A stretch of DNA of 64,000 nt from Hallerella sp964587155 (GTDB taxonomy: Bacteria > Fibrobacterota > Fibrobacteria > Fibrobacterales > Fibrobacteraceae), in the NCBI GenBank assembly GCA_964587155.1, contig CAZPKF010000001.1, positions 1 through 64,000 on the forward strand. Direction: 5' to 3'. This document shows, piece after piece, positions 1 through 9,109 of the stretch. The notes beneath the pieces are model-generated. The model searched no databases. It had not been told where the DNA came from and saw only the letters and a list, made by a program, of their open reading frames with translations. Both the position numbers and the translations under genes were made by a program. Numbering within the stretch: the stretch's first letter is position 1; every line of letters starts with the position of its first letter.

Positions 1-11
1 GGTCCCCTCGA

Positions 12-34
12 AATCCCGGGCGACTTCCGGGATT
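12..34. other. Perfect 8-bp inverted repeat (hairpin)
   Basis: Arms at 12-19 and 27-34 are perfect complements around a 7-nt loop. It lies about 110 nt beyond the stop of the minus-strand fibro-slime gene. Neither side has a run of T, so it is a poor fit to an intrinsic terminator. The rest of 1-145 holds nothing I recognise. Confidence 0.35.
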
Positions 35-145
35 GAAATCCACCAAAAAACGCCCACTTGGCTCCCTTTCCTCTCGCAAAAAAGTTTTTTCAGTCGCAAA
101 TCGTCTTTTGTCCCTGCCGAATCGAGAAGAATCGGCGGATTTCCT

Positions 146-3100
146 TTACCGAACTACGTCCAAGCCTCGACGAACCCCCAAAACATTGTCAAACGCCCGC
201 TTCAGCACCCGCTTTCCAATTCTTAACCGAATTTCCGCTTGAACAACGTAGGCCCCAGTCCCCACAAGCCTTCCAGACGTCCCCCGCATATTCCACGCCA
301 AAAACAACGCTTTTTCGCCCGAAGTGCAATTTCCAGCGAAAAGGCTATCCGCACAGCGCAATGTTCCGCTCGCCGCATTTACAAATTCCCCCAAGTTCGT
401 AAAATACCGGACTTCATAAAACACTTCAATATCTTCGGCTGCATAAGGAACTTCCCCGTCTTCCAAATCCGCATTGACTTCTTCTAGCGCCCCGAGGACT
501 CCGTCAAAAGAAACCAACTGCCCATGGCGACCAAGCCGTTTCGACAGCGCTTCTGCCGACACTCCGGACTCCACCCCCAAAGCTTCCACGGCAGACGCCC
601 CTTCTGACGGAATCAATTCCGAATTCAACGTCACCACCGTTGACGCATCTACATTCAATTGACCGCCTCCCGTTATCCGAACCCAAGGATTATCGCGATG
701 CGGCGCATTTCCGGCCAAATCCAAAGCCAAACCGGGAATCAACCGGACACTATCTCCTGGAGCCGGAGCATCCCCCGCCAAAACGTGAAAATACAACTGG
801 ATTCGGTTCTCTGAAATCCGGGCGGCATAACTAGCCTCGACAATTCCAGAAGAAAGAGCCCCCGAGCGCCATCGCCGGAATTCGAAAAGCCGGGGAAAAT
901 CTTCGGGCTGGCTGTCGGCGAACGCCTCGCTTGCCCCAATAGTCAAAATGGAAATGTCATCTTCAACAGAAAGAGACGCACTGGTCAAAACCGCCCCGAT
1001 TCGATCCTCCAAAACGCCGTTCAAAACAAAAGGTTCCCCTTCGTAAACTTGGTAAACGGAAACGCTTCCATTATAAGCCCCATCATGTCCTCCCGTAAAG
1101 ATTGTCGAATAAAAGCCCTCATTTTCAAAATAAGCGACAGACAAAGAGTCCTCTTGTACAAAGTTTTCAAAACGGGAACTCCCCGGATAACCAAAATTCC
1201 AAAAGATGGAATCCGGGGTTTCTTTCTCTTGGAACGACTTCGAAAACGAGATGAAAACGCTGTCGCCAATGCCGTCTCCATCCCTATCGTGCATCTCTGC
1301 AAGCGCGACCTTTGGCACGGGAGGCTCCCTGAGCGTAATGCCACTCCAAACAAGAACATTGCCAATCGCACCGGATTGCACCATGAAAGAAGCGTTTGTC
1401 ACGGAATCCAACGCCATCACGAAAAATTTTCCGCGACTATTTTTCATTGCTACAGAACGAATTTGGGTTCCCATCGAATCGGCAAAGATTAAATTCGGAT
1501 TTGAACTGACCAAGAAAAGATCCGTCGAAATCAAAGTGTCGTAATCCACAGAAACATACACCGGATAAAGAACGCCAACCCATTTCCCGAATGCCGCCGT
1601 ATCCGCATCCAAGGCTTCGTACAAAGAATCGGCAAAGACAAGCCCGATTTTTGGCGTAAAGGCCTCTGGTTCGGGGACTGTGAACGAAATCGTCTTTCGG
1701 GCATTTTCATTTGCTTGCGAAGTAAATTCAAACGTGTATTTCCCAGGAACAAGCCCCGATATTTTCGTTGTGTCAATGGAAAAGCCGCTCATCGTCGCCT
1801 GAATGACGATGCCTTCGTAATAAGTTCCTCCCGTTTCCAAGGGGATTCCATCTGCAGGCAAGTTTCCACCAAACAAACGGAAATAAGAAGGTGCGGGAAC
1901 ATCTTCCGAAGTGGTAGAAAAATCACATTCAAGACCATTTGTTCGGATGTTTTGCATAATCGTATAAGCTTTGACCGCTCCCGAAGATAACGACCAATTT
2001 TTAAGGCTGTAATACTTGACAGAAGTTCGAAGATCGATGGAGGTTCGCATTTTGAAGTTTCCCTCGACTTTGTATCGTTCCGTGTAAAAAATGTCAAAGC
2101 TGTAAGATTCTCCAGGAACTAGAGTGTCTCCGCTGCGACGACCAATCGTATCCAAATTGACCGCCCGGCGACGCCTGTCGTGAACGCCTCCGATATCGAC
2201 AGCCAGCCGCCCATCAATAAACACCCACACGTCATCGTCACCGAGAAATTCGAAATATTGCCCTGGAACGTAAACGAAATTCGCCTGAATTTTCATGGAC
2301 AAGCCGTAATTATGGTAAGCGTTCTCCGACATTTTTCCGCTGCCGTCAATTCCCGCAAATCCGCTTGGAATGGAATCGTAATAAGGATTCGGAATTGTTT
2401 TTTCTTCATCGAGAAATTGGAAGTCATCGATAAGGAACATTCCACCGCGCGCTTCTCCCGTCGAAGAATCCGTAGAACGGTCCATTTGCCCGCGCCAAAT
2501 GCCATCGGCATCCAACACCAAGGAAAGTTCCCGGCAAGTCGCATTCGTATAACTTTTCCCATTTTTGACAACAAGAGTTTCGGGGAGAAACCAACGGTTA
2601 AGATGCTCCGCATTTTTACATTTCCCCGCCCAATCAAACAATTCGTTTCGCACAGGAACGCCATTTGCGCCCAAATCCGGCAGCACCATTCCTTCGATGA
2701 CTTTATCTACGCCTGCGTTGTAATCAATCAAGTTTCTGTCTTCGTCCCAGTAATCTTTAGAAGAAACGGGGGAATTCGGCCAACAGAGATTGACGTTGTC
2801 GCCACCAAAATCAGCACTGATACCTTCCCCACCATAAGTTTTCGTACAACGTTCTCCACAAAGTTCGGCACTTCGCGTTTTTGGATTGTACTTTCTGTGA
2901 TTGTCTCGGCTGCCATCATACCAGTCAAACATCATCACGGAAAGTTTGCGAACAGGGCATTCGCCAAGAATTTTCGGATAAGCGGAGCCGACAACCGGAA
3001 TACCCCCACCGTTGCTGTTGACCCAAACGGTGTCACCCGATGATTCAGAAGATGCCACATCGATGAGTTCCACCGACTTCAGCCCCTTTCCCCCATAAGT

Positions 3101-3364
3101 TTCCATTCCCACCGTTTGAATAAAAAGAACATCTTGACAATCAGACGGAATTGCCGCCTGAAACCATCCGCAAAAATTTTCAACGGCTGTCATTGCCGTT
3201 GTATCCGCTCCGCCATTATAAACGATACTCGGTGACGTATTTGTCCACGGATTCAATACCCGTAATATTTTGACATTTCGAAAAGACGGATCCGGATTAA
3301 GCGCCGCGTTCCCAACAGAAAATACCACGAGGATTATTGACCAAAACCATCCACACAACCGCAT
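146..3364 (-). CDS. Secreted fibro-slime domain protein
   Basis: A 1072-residue exported protein. The N-terminus has a signal peptide (hydrophobic stretch about 8-20, cleavage near residue 21). Residues about 310-445 match the fibro-slime/PA14-like domain: the core GDDDVWVFIDG motif is at about 375-385, followed by DIGGVH and a DIFYTER segment. A Cys-containing region lies before it (about 130-280). The long C-terminal part looks like stacked beta-sandwich repeats, ending in a FlgD-like segment (WNMRG then GTGAYVV). Such proteins in Fibrobacter are associated with outer-membrane adhesion to cellulose, so an adhesin role is inferred. The start is an ATG with an AAGGAG ribosome site just upstream. 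It is transcribed alone. No catalytic domain is recognised. Confidence 0.85.
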   Translation of the reverse strand: MRLCGWFWSIILVVFSVGNAALNPDPSFRNVKILRVLNPWTNTSPSIVYNGGADTTAMTAVENFCGWFQAAIPSDCQDVLFIQTVGMETYGGKGLKSVELIDVASSESSGDTVWVNSNGGGIPVVGSAYPKILGECPVRKLSVMMFDWYDGSRDNHRKYNPKTRSAELCGERCTKTYGGEGISADFGGDNVNLCWPNSPVSSKDYWDEDRNLIDYNAGVDKVIEGMVLPDLGANGVPVRNELFDWAGKCKNAEHLNRWFLPETLVVKNGKSYTNATCRELSLVLDADGIWRGQMDRSTDSSTGEARGGMFLIDDFQFLDEEKTIPNPYYDSIPSGFAGIDGSGKMSENAYHNYGLSMKIQANFVYVPGQYFEFLGDDDVWVFIDGRLAVDIGGVHDRRRRAVNLDTIGRRSGDTLVPGESYSFDIFYTERYKVEGNFKMRTSIDLRTSVKYYSLKNWSLSSGAVKAYTIMQNIRTNGLECDFSTTSEDVPAPSYFRLFGGNLPADGIPLETGGTYYEGIVIQATMSGFSIDTTKISGLVPGKYTFEFTSQANENARKTISFTVPEPEAFTPKIGLVFADSLYEALDADTAAFGKWVGVLYPVYVSVDYDTLISTDLFLVSSNPNLIFADSMGTQIRSVAMKNSRGKFFVMALDSVTNASFMVQSGAIGNVLVWSGITLREPPVPKVALAEMHDRDGDGIGDSVFISFSKSFQEKETPDSIFWNFGYPGSSRFENFVQEDSLSVAYFENEGFYSTIFTGGHDGAYNGSVSVYQVYEGEPFVLNGVLEDRIGAVLTSASLSVEDDISILTIGASEAFADSQPEDFPRLFEFRRWRSGALSSGIVEASYAARISENRIQLYFHVLAGDAPAPGDSVRLIPGLALDLAGNAPHRDNPWVRITGGGQLNVDASTVVTLNSELIPSEGASAVEALGVESGVSAEALSKRLGRHGQLVSFDGVLGALEEVNADLEDGEVPYAAEDIEVFYEVRYFTNLGEFVNAASGTLRCADSLFAGNCTSGEKALFLAWNMRGTSGRLVGTGAYVVQAEIRLRIGKRVLKRAFDNVLGVRRGLDVVR

Positions 3365-3478
3365 TGGAATCTCCTTTATCCCTCATAAAACCCTTTTCAA
3401 AATAACTGAAAAGGATAAAATTGCAATCAAAAGAATTCAACGTTCCGTGTAGAAAGTGTGCAAAAAAACATTCTGCAG

Positions 3479-4246
3479 TCAGACGAACATATTCCGAACA
3501 AGAATCGCCGCCATGATTAAGCTTGCCACAGAAACAAAGCGTTTGATGAAAACATTTCCCTTTTTCCGCTGCAACCGGCTGCCGATCATTCCTCCGAACA
3601 AAGCTCCGAAGGACACGAAAACGGCCAACTGCCAATCCACTTTTCCAATTACAATGAGCCCAATCGTACTCACAAACAAAAATGTCGAAGTCAACGCATT
3701 TTTTATGGCATTGACATGCAAAAGGTCCTGCCCGGTGTAACGCGAAAGGGCAAATATTTGGACAAATCCAACGCCCACCTGAACAATGCAACCGTAAATC
3801 GCGACGGCGAAAAAAGCAAGAAATGCGGGAAACGATAATTTACGGGGCGATGAAGTCGGCGGCTTTCCCAAAAAGTCCCGTTTGACATTGCTCATGATGA
3901 CGACTAACAAAATCGCCAGGGAAAGAATCCCCTGAAATATTCGGTCGTCAATTTTTACCAGGAATAAAATTCCCAAAACGGATCCGGCAAGCGTTGGCCA
4001 GAACAAATTGAAATAAACTCTTTTGTCCAAAAGTCCATGCCGGAACAGATTGATGGCCGATGTGCAATTTCCGACAAAAAGCCCCACTCGATTGGTCCCA
4101 TTCGCCACGGTCGGTGGAAGCCCGAGAAAAATCATGACAGGCAAACTGATGGTGCTGCCTCCGCCCGCAATGCTGTTAATGACACTTGCGACAAATCCGA
4201 TGACGAAAAAAATGGCGTAAAAATACCATTCATATTCGAAAATCAT
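3479..4246 (-). CDS. TauE/SafE (TSUP) family membrane permease
   Basis: A 255-residue integral membrane protein with about eight hydrophobic segments. The N-terminal signature SVINSIAGGGSTISLP and the later TNRVGLFVGN are typical of the TSUP family, which exports or imports sulfur oxyanions and organosulfonates. The ATG overlaps the stop of the upstream lipoprotein gene by 4 nt (ATGA), so translation is probably coupled. It is the last gene of the PBP-lipoprotein-permease operon. The substrate cannot be told from sequence, and nothing nearby points to sulfur metabolism. Confidence 0.85.
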   Translation of the reverse strand: MIFEYEWYFYAIFFVIGFVASVINSIAGGGSTISLPVMIFLGLPPTVANGTNRVGLFVGNCTSAINLFRHGLLDKRVYFNLFWPTLAGSVLGILFLVKIDDRIFQGILSLAILLVVIMSNVKRDFLGKPPTSSPRKLSFPAFLAFFAVAIYGCIVQVGVGFVQIFALSRYTGQDLLHVNAIKNALTSTFLFVSTIGLIVIGKVDWQLAVFVSFGALFGGMIGSRLQRKKGNVFIKRFVSVASLIMAAILVRNMFV

Positions 4247-5451
4247 CGGGACAATTCCTTTTGCAAGAAAAGTTTATTGGAAAGGACCGTTTCCCGATTG
4301 CTGAATTCCGGAGCAAAATCCAAGCAAGCATCCAAGCTTTCTATCGCCCGGTTCAATTTTTCCGTACGCTGCAGCGGCTTTCGCTGGGATTCTGCAAAAA
4401 GAGCCGCAGCCTTTTGGCGCTTTTCCGTACAAAATGCCGCGTAAAGAGAATCTAATTCTCGCAAAGCCTCACCCCGAAGCGAACTCGATTTCAACTGTTG
4501 GAAAGTTTCTTTCGCCTGCGTCCATTTTTTTTCAGCCACAAGCGCACGTCCCTTTTCCAAAGCCTTTTGCGGAGAGTGAGACTTCCAATAATCCTCCGGG
4601 AGCGCTGACTTTTCTACCCGCATTGAAGAAACGTCCAGCAGTGCTCGCCGTAATTGCAACGTATCATCAAACCCGGCATACCGCAAAAGAAGTTCCGTCA
4701 AAATCTGTTCTGCAGAATCGAAGTTCGCCCGTTCCTTAGCGAGATGCATTGCGGAATCCCGAAAAGACTTCACTTTTTCGAACGTGCGGAAATAAGATTG
4801 CTTGAGAATTGAATCGGCAAACATTTGCAGGGAATCTCCCGGTTGCAAAACCCTAATGGAATCTACAAGCGCCAAAATTTCTTCGTAATCAGCCCGCCGG
4901 GCATTGGCATTCTGAAGATTAATTTTCTTTGTTTTCAAAGCACCCGTATTCGCTTCCCGGATATTTCGAATTTTGCCGTTCAACGCATTCGCCCACATTT
5001 GCCAATCTTGCCAAAGCGGGTTGAGGACAAAGAACCTTTCGATAATCAACGATGCGGAGTCCAATTCTCCGGCTTGAAAAAAAGAATCGGCCAAAGCCTG
5101 CGAACGGCGCGCCAGCCGCGGAATCTCTACATAAATATCCACGTCTTCAACAGTTTGCGAATGAACTTTTGGCTGGGGTAAAGCGGGCGATTCCGCCACC
5201 GTGTCAAAAACAATTTTTTCTTCAACGGGAAGCGTTTGCAAAATGGTATCTTGGAATTTCGCCGAATCCAAGGCAGATTCTTCCTGATTTGTCAAAGAAT
5301 CCAATTCTTCCCCATTTTCCTGTTGCACAGTCAAGGGAGCGGGCAACATTTGCTGAGCACACGAAGATTCTTGAACCGGCTGCGTCCCAGCGCACGCACA
5401 AATCAAGAGCGCCAATGCCACACACAAAAGAATTCGCCTTTTCTCAAACAT
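4243..5451 (-). CDS. Helical repeat lipoprotein of the PBP operon
   Basis: A 402-residue lipoprotein. The signal peptide ends in a lipobox-like ICAC at about 17-20. A low-complexity Glu/Gln/Ser/Pro region (about 25-100) is followed by an all-helical, Lys/Glu/Leu/Ala-rich body (about 110-400) that resembles degenerate TPR repeats. It begins 2 nt after the stop of the class A PBP gene and overlaps the TauE gene by 4 nt, so it is embedded in that operon. By position it may be a partner or activator of the PBP; this is inference from context. No specific family is recognised. Confidence 0.75.
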   Translation of the reverse strand: MFEKRRILLCVALALLICACAGTQPVQESSCAQQMLPAPLTVQQENGEELDSLTNQEESALDSAKFQDTILQTLPVEEKIVFDTVAESPALPQPKVHSQTVEDVDIYVEIPRLARRSQALADSFFQAGELDSASLIIERFFVLNPLWQDWQMWANALNGKIRNIREANTGALKTKKINLQNANARRADYEEILALVDSIRVLQPGDSLQMFADSILKQSYFRTFEKVKSFRDSAMHLAKERANFDSAEQILTELLLRYAGFDDTLQLRRALLDVSSMRVEKSALPEDYWKSHSPQKALEKGRALVAEKKWTQAKETFQQLKSSSLRGEALRELDSLYAAFCTEKRQKAAALFAESQRKPLQRTEKLNRAIESLDACLDFAPEFSNRETVLSNKLFLQKELSR

Positions 5452-5453
5452 GT

Positions 5454-8400
5454 TTAAAATCCTTCTTCCGGTTCAATGGGAACAAACGCATTTTCTCCAG
5501 CAAAATCTTCCGGCAATTCAAAATCATCCATTCTCGCCGAAGAGGAGGACGGCTGGGATTCCTGTGGATTCGCAGAAACAGAATCTGTTCCCAAAGAAGG
5601 CAAGGTAAGGGATGTGACTATCCCCGAACTCGCCGCATCCGTCGCCGCCGAATCCATTTGCGCAGCCGAAGTGTATCCGGGGACTTCCAAGAACGGCACT
5701 TTTCGCGAGTTCTTGTCTCCCGAAGACATCGTGGGCAATCCCGTTACCGCATCAACAAAGATGTTTCCCCGTTCTGTTTCCAACCGGAGCGGCACTTCTC
5801 CCGAGGCGAGAATCGAAATGTCCAAGAAATCCACTCGAGTGTTTTCTTGGCGGATATCCAACAGCTTTTGGGCAAAATCAGCCCATTGGGGAAGCCCTCC
5901 AGAAGAGCCTGCAATACGCGTCCTGCCAGATTTCAGCGGACGGTTATCATCAAATCCGACATAACTTCCAATTGCAATTAAAGAGTCCAAGCCAAAGCCG
6001 TTTTTATCGGGAACATACGTCGGAATGCCTCCCAAAAACGCGACGTTTCGATAATCGTTCGTCGTTCCCGTTTTTCCAAATGTTGGGAACAAAAGCGTCG
6101 TATTCCCCGTCGGCGCTTGCAAGGAAAAATTTTGATACTTGCTGCGGGCCGTTCCGTATTGGAATACCGCATGCAACATCACAGCCATCTGCTCCGTGAT
6201 GGAATCGGACAAGATGCGTTTCTTTTCTACAGTATTTTCAAAAATCAGATTTCCTTCACGGTCAAGAATTTTTTTCACCAGGCAGGGTTCGTTCCACTCG
6301 CCGTCTGCACATTTATAAACGTGTCCCGAAAGAAGCGTCTGATAAGCAGTCGTCATGTCGGCAAGCGGAATTTCATTGACCCCCAAAGGCATGCTCATCA
6401 CTTCGCGGAGTTTGCCGTGAATCCCCACCGAAGAGGCAAATCGCGCAAACGCCGCCATGCTAACAGAACGCCTGAAATCCGGCCAAAAGCGCAACTCCCT
6501 CACACTTGAATAATCCGCATCATCCTGAGGATTTGCCACCATGCCGTTCAAACGGCGAATATCCGACAATTTGAGCCCCGGATACACTTCCCTGTCTACT
6601 AAAACGGCACTCCCCAAGGAATCCAAATTTTCAATCGCCATACGATCGCTTTCCTTGAGAATTGAAACATACCGCAAGAAATGATGGTCAAAATGGGCGA
6701 AATAAGAAGCGTTCAATTTGCGGAAACGTTTTTTCCCAGCTTCCAAATTGCGTCCGTAAAACATGTTTCGAACAGCCCGGGCTGCCGCCGGACGATTTTC
6801 ATAGAGCAACTTTTCGTAAAATTCATTTTGCGCTTTAGAAAATTCAATTTCATTTTTTGTGGCATCATTCAAATACAATCCGTGGTCATCGCGGAGACGT
6901 TTCCGATAATCTTCAAATGTTTCATCTTCTCGAATCAAGTAACCGTTTTCTTCTGCGACTTTCGCAAATTCTTCGTCGGAAAGTTTGTCCAAAAGATGGT
7001 CTAGCAGCCAAACGCTTGCAATATTTTCCGAACGGACCGCAGCCCAAAGGATACTGACCGTTTCGCCTTTGTTCTTGTGGTCCGGGCGGGGAAAGTAAAA
7101 TTCATTTTCGTATTGGAACAAGTTGAAATCATTTTCAAGTTCATCCAAATAATGCCAGTGGTAGTTCAGCGCCGCCGCATAAAGGAGCGGTTTCCAACTC
7201 GAACCCAGTTGCCGTTTCGCCTTGAACGATCTGTCGTAACCCGTGTTGTGAAATCCCGCCTGACTAGCCACAACTTCTCCGTTTTGCAACGCGACCAGCG
7301 CCCCCTGCAACACGGGTTCCGTTTCGATTTGACACGGAACCGCCGAAGAGACCTTCACCGAATCTTTCACGCTCACCAACAAAACAGAACCTTTTCCCAA
7401 TCTCGGAGCCAAAACTTTTTTTACATCGGCATTCATTTGGCGACCTAGTTCGTCTAAATCTTCTTTACCAACATGGCCGCGCAATTGTCCAAACGAAAGA
7501 TAAACATCCGAAAGATTTCCCTTTTCGTCGTACTTCACCGAATCCACCGAGCCGTAAAGGTAATCCCCCTTTCGGGCGAAAACCGCTCGATTTGGCAAAT
7601 CGGACTTGGGAAGTACAAATCCGCCCAGACGAACTTGCAAATTGGAAATATTGTCTTGAACAGCCCGTTTAGCAGCTTGCTGATAATCCGCATCAATTGT
7701 CGTCACAATTTGAAGCTGTGACTTTCTCCAATCGGCAATGCCCGCTTTTTCAAACAATTCATGGTAAAATTCCGAATCGAATTTTTCTTCTATGCGGGAA
7801 AGTTGCGTTGAAAGCGCAAAACGGAAATTTCCATGATTGAATTCCAAAGGTTTCGCCAAAGCGGAATCCATCTGATCTTGCGAAATGTAACTTTCTTCGA
7901 CCATCCGGCCCAACACGTACTTCAACCGTTCTTCTCCGCGTTTCAATGCGCGGTTGCGGCGCTCCTCGTTCCTTTGGATGAACGGATCATAATTATAGGG
8001 ACCTTTGACGGATCCGGCGATGAATGCACATTCCGCTAAAGTCAAATCTTTCAAATCTTTGTTGAAAAAATATTGCGCAGCGATGGCTATTCCCTTGCCT
8101 GTACCAGAAACGTGAAACTGATTCAGGTAAAATTCGAGGATTTCTTCTTTGGAAAACCGACGTTCCATCCGGAGCGCATTGATAAGCTCTTTCCATTTTG
8201 CCTTGATACTGCGTTCTTCGCGACCAAAAATATTCTTGACTGTTTGCTGGGTAAGAGTCGAACCTCCCTGGCGCAAATGCCCAGCCCGAATATTATTGAA
8301 CATAGCCCGCGCAAAGCCGGAAAAATCAAATCCCCCATGTTCGAAAAAACGAGCATCTTCTGCCGCAACCAAGGCATTCACGACATTGGCTGGAATATCC

Positions 8401-8633
8401 CCATAAGGAACGTAAATTCGGTGGTTGACATCAAAAAAAGACCCCAAAAGGCGACTTTCGTCTCGATAATAAACGCGGGATTCACCAGAAAGTTCCGCCA
8501 AAATGGTTTGCCGGTTGAATATTCCATCGGGATCCCGCCCCGGCAACACGCGAAATACGAAAAAATACAGGCCTATCGCACAAAGAACGCCCACGATACC
8601 AAAGGCTGCCAAGATTTCAAATAATTTTTTCAC
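5454..8633 (-). CDS. Class A penicillin-binding protein (PBP1-type)
   Basis: A bifunctional peptidoglycan synthase of 1059 residues. A single membrane anchor near the N-terminus is followed by a GT51 glycosyltransferase domain with EDARFFEHGG (about 92-101) and GGSTLTQQ (about 123-130). The transpeptidase domain has catalytic SSWK (Ser 478), SEN (about 535) and KTGTT (about 854). The SxN-to-KTG distance of about 320 residues is unusually long and implies an insertion. I chose the GTG at 8633 because GGAGGTG lies 7 nt upstream; the longer reading frame would need an unsupported TTG at 8702. The gene heads an operon with a lipoprotein and a TauE permease. Its C-terminus is rich in Ser, Pro and acidic residues. 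Confidence 0.93.
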   Translation of the reverse strand: MKKLFEILAAFGIVGVLCAIGLYFFVFRVLPGRDPDGIFNRQTILAELSGESRVYYRDESRLLGSFFDVNHRIYVPYGDIPANVVNALVAAEDARFFEHGGFDFSGFARAMFNNIRAGHLRQGGSTLTQQTVKNIFGREERSIKAKWKELINALRMERRFSKEEILEFYLNQFHVSGTGKGIAIAAQYFFNKDLKDLTLAECAFIAGSVKGPYNYDPFIQRNEERRNRALKRGEERLKYVLGRMVEESYISQDQMDSALAKPLEFNHGNFRFALSTQLSRIEEKFDSEFYHELFEKAGIADWRKSQLQIVTTIDADYQQAAKRAVQDNISNLQVRLGGFVLPKSDLPNRAVFARKGDYLYGSVDSVKYDEKGNLSDVYLSFGQLRGHVGKEDLDELGRQMNADVKKVLAPRLGKGSVLLVSVKDSVKVSSAVPCQIETEPVLQGALVALQNGEVVASQAGFHNTGYDRSFKAKRQLGSSWKPLLYAAALNYHWHYLDELENDFNLFQYENEFYFPRPDHKNKGETVSILWAAVRSENIASVWLLDHLLDKLSDEEFAKVAEENGYLIREDETFEDYRKRLRDDHGLYLNDATKNEIEFSKAQNEFYEKLLYENRPAAARAVRNMFYGRNLEAGKKRFRKLNASYFAHFDHHFLRYVSILKESDRMAIENLDSLGSAVLVDREVYPGLKLSDIRRLNGMVANPQDDADYSSVRELRFWPDFRRSVSMAAFARFASSVGIHGKLREVMSMPLGVNEIPLADMTTAYQTLLSGHVYKCADGEWNEPCLVKKILDREGNLIFENTVEKKRILSDSITEQMAVMLHAVFQYGTARSKYQNFSLQAPTGNTTLLFPTFGKTGTTNDYRNVAFLGGIPTYVPDKNGFGLDSLIAIGSYVGFDDNRPLKSGRTRIAGSSGGLPQWADFAQKLLDIRQENTRVDFLDISILASGEVPLRLETERGNIFVDAVTGLPTMSSGDKNSRKVPFLEVPGYTSAAQMDSAATDAASSGIVTSLTLPSLGTDSVSANPQESQPSSSSARMDDFELPEDFAGENAFVPIEPEEGF

Positions 8634-8640
8634 GATTTTC

Positions 8641-8647
8641 CACCTCC
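8641..8647 (-). promoter_or_regulatory. Strong ribosome binding site of the PBP gene
   Basis: GGAGGTG on the minus strand, 7 nt before the GTG at 8633. It decides the start codon against the upstream TTG at 8702. Confidence 0.75.
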
Positions 8648-8769
8648 AAACCGAAAGCTCTTGTCCGTATTTCGATGATTTCTGCAATGTAGTTTTTTCC
8701 AATTCATGGCATTTCCGGGCTAATGACAGAGGAAAAATAGCTAAATAGAAAAAATTCCCATTTTTGAAC

Positions 8770-8798
8770 TTGAAAATTTGCCGAAAAATAACTAGAAT
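8770..8798 (+). promoter_or_regulatory. Sigma-70-type promoter of tRNA-Ser
   Basis: TTGAAA at 8770-8775 and TAGAAT at 8793-8798 are separated by 17 nt. The predicted start of transcription, near 8805, is about 10 nt before the tRNA 5' end. Confidence 0.7.
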
Positions 8799-8815
8799 TG
8801 AGATTCCCCGAATTG

Positions 8816-8903
8816 GGGGAGGTGGCCGAGTTGGCCGAAGGCGCGTCCCTGCTAAGGACGTATAGGAGTAATCCTATCGCGAGTTCGAATCTCGCCCTCC
8901 CCG
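8816..8903 (+). tRNA. tRNA-Ser (anticodon GCT)
   Basis: An 88-nt serine tRNA with a long variable arm. The acceptor stem pairs 8816-8822 with 8896-8902, and the discriminator G is at 8903. The T arm is 8879-8895 with loop TTCGAAT. The anticodon loop reads CTGCTAA, giving GCT, which decodes AGC/AGU. CCA is not encoded. It has its own promoter upstream and a terminator directly downstream. Confidence 0.95.
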
Positions 8904-8905
8904 CT

Positions 8906-8943
8906 CTTAAAGGTCTCCGCACGGCGGAGGCCTTTAAGTTTTT
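8906..8943 (+). terminator. Intrinsic terminator of tRNA-Ser
   Basis: A 14-bp stem (8906-8919 with 8925-8938, one G-U pair) closes a 5-nt loop and is followed by five T at 8939-8943. Confidence 0.9.
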
Positions 8944-9049
8944 AAAATTCACATGGGAGTAATTCTCCGAAAACGATCAACGTATTTCCTGTGCGGACCG
9001 CCACCATTTCACAATCAAAACGGAATCAGTCCCTGGAGCGAGCCGTGAA

Positions 9050-9073
9050 GAGGCATTTTCAACATAACGCCTC
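9050..9073 (-). terminator. Possible terminator hairpin after the GH10 gene
   Basis: An 8-bp stem (9050-9057 with 9066-9073, one G-U pair) with an 8-nt loop lies 37-60 nt past the xylanase stop. The T run after it on the minus strand is poor, so this is tentative. Confidence 0.3.
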
Positions 9074-9109
9074 CCTTTCACCGCCACATTACAATGGGTT
9101 CGCATCCAA

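Noticed and set aside
2180..3043. 287-residue plus-strand reading frame
   Set aside because: Shadow of the fibro-slime gene on the other strand; composition not protein-like.
8702..8702. TTG start for the PBP gene
   Set aside because: A strong GGAGGTG lies before GTG 8633, and no site supports TTG.
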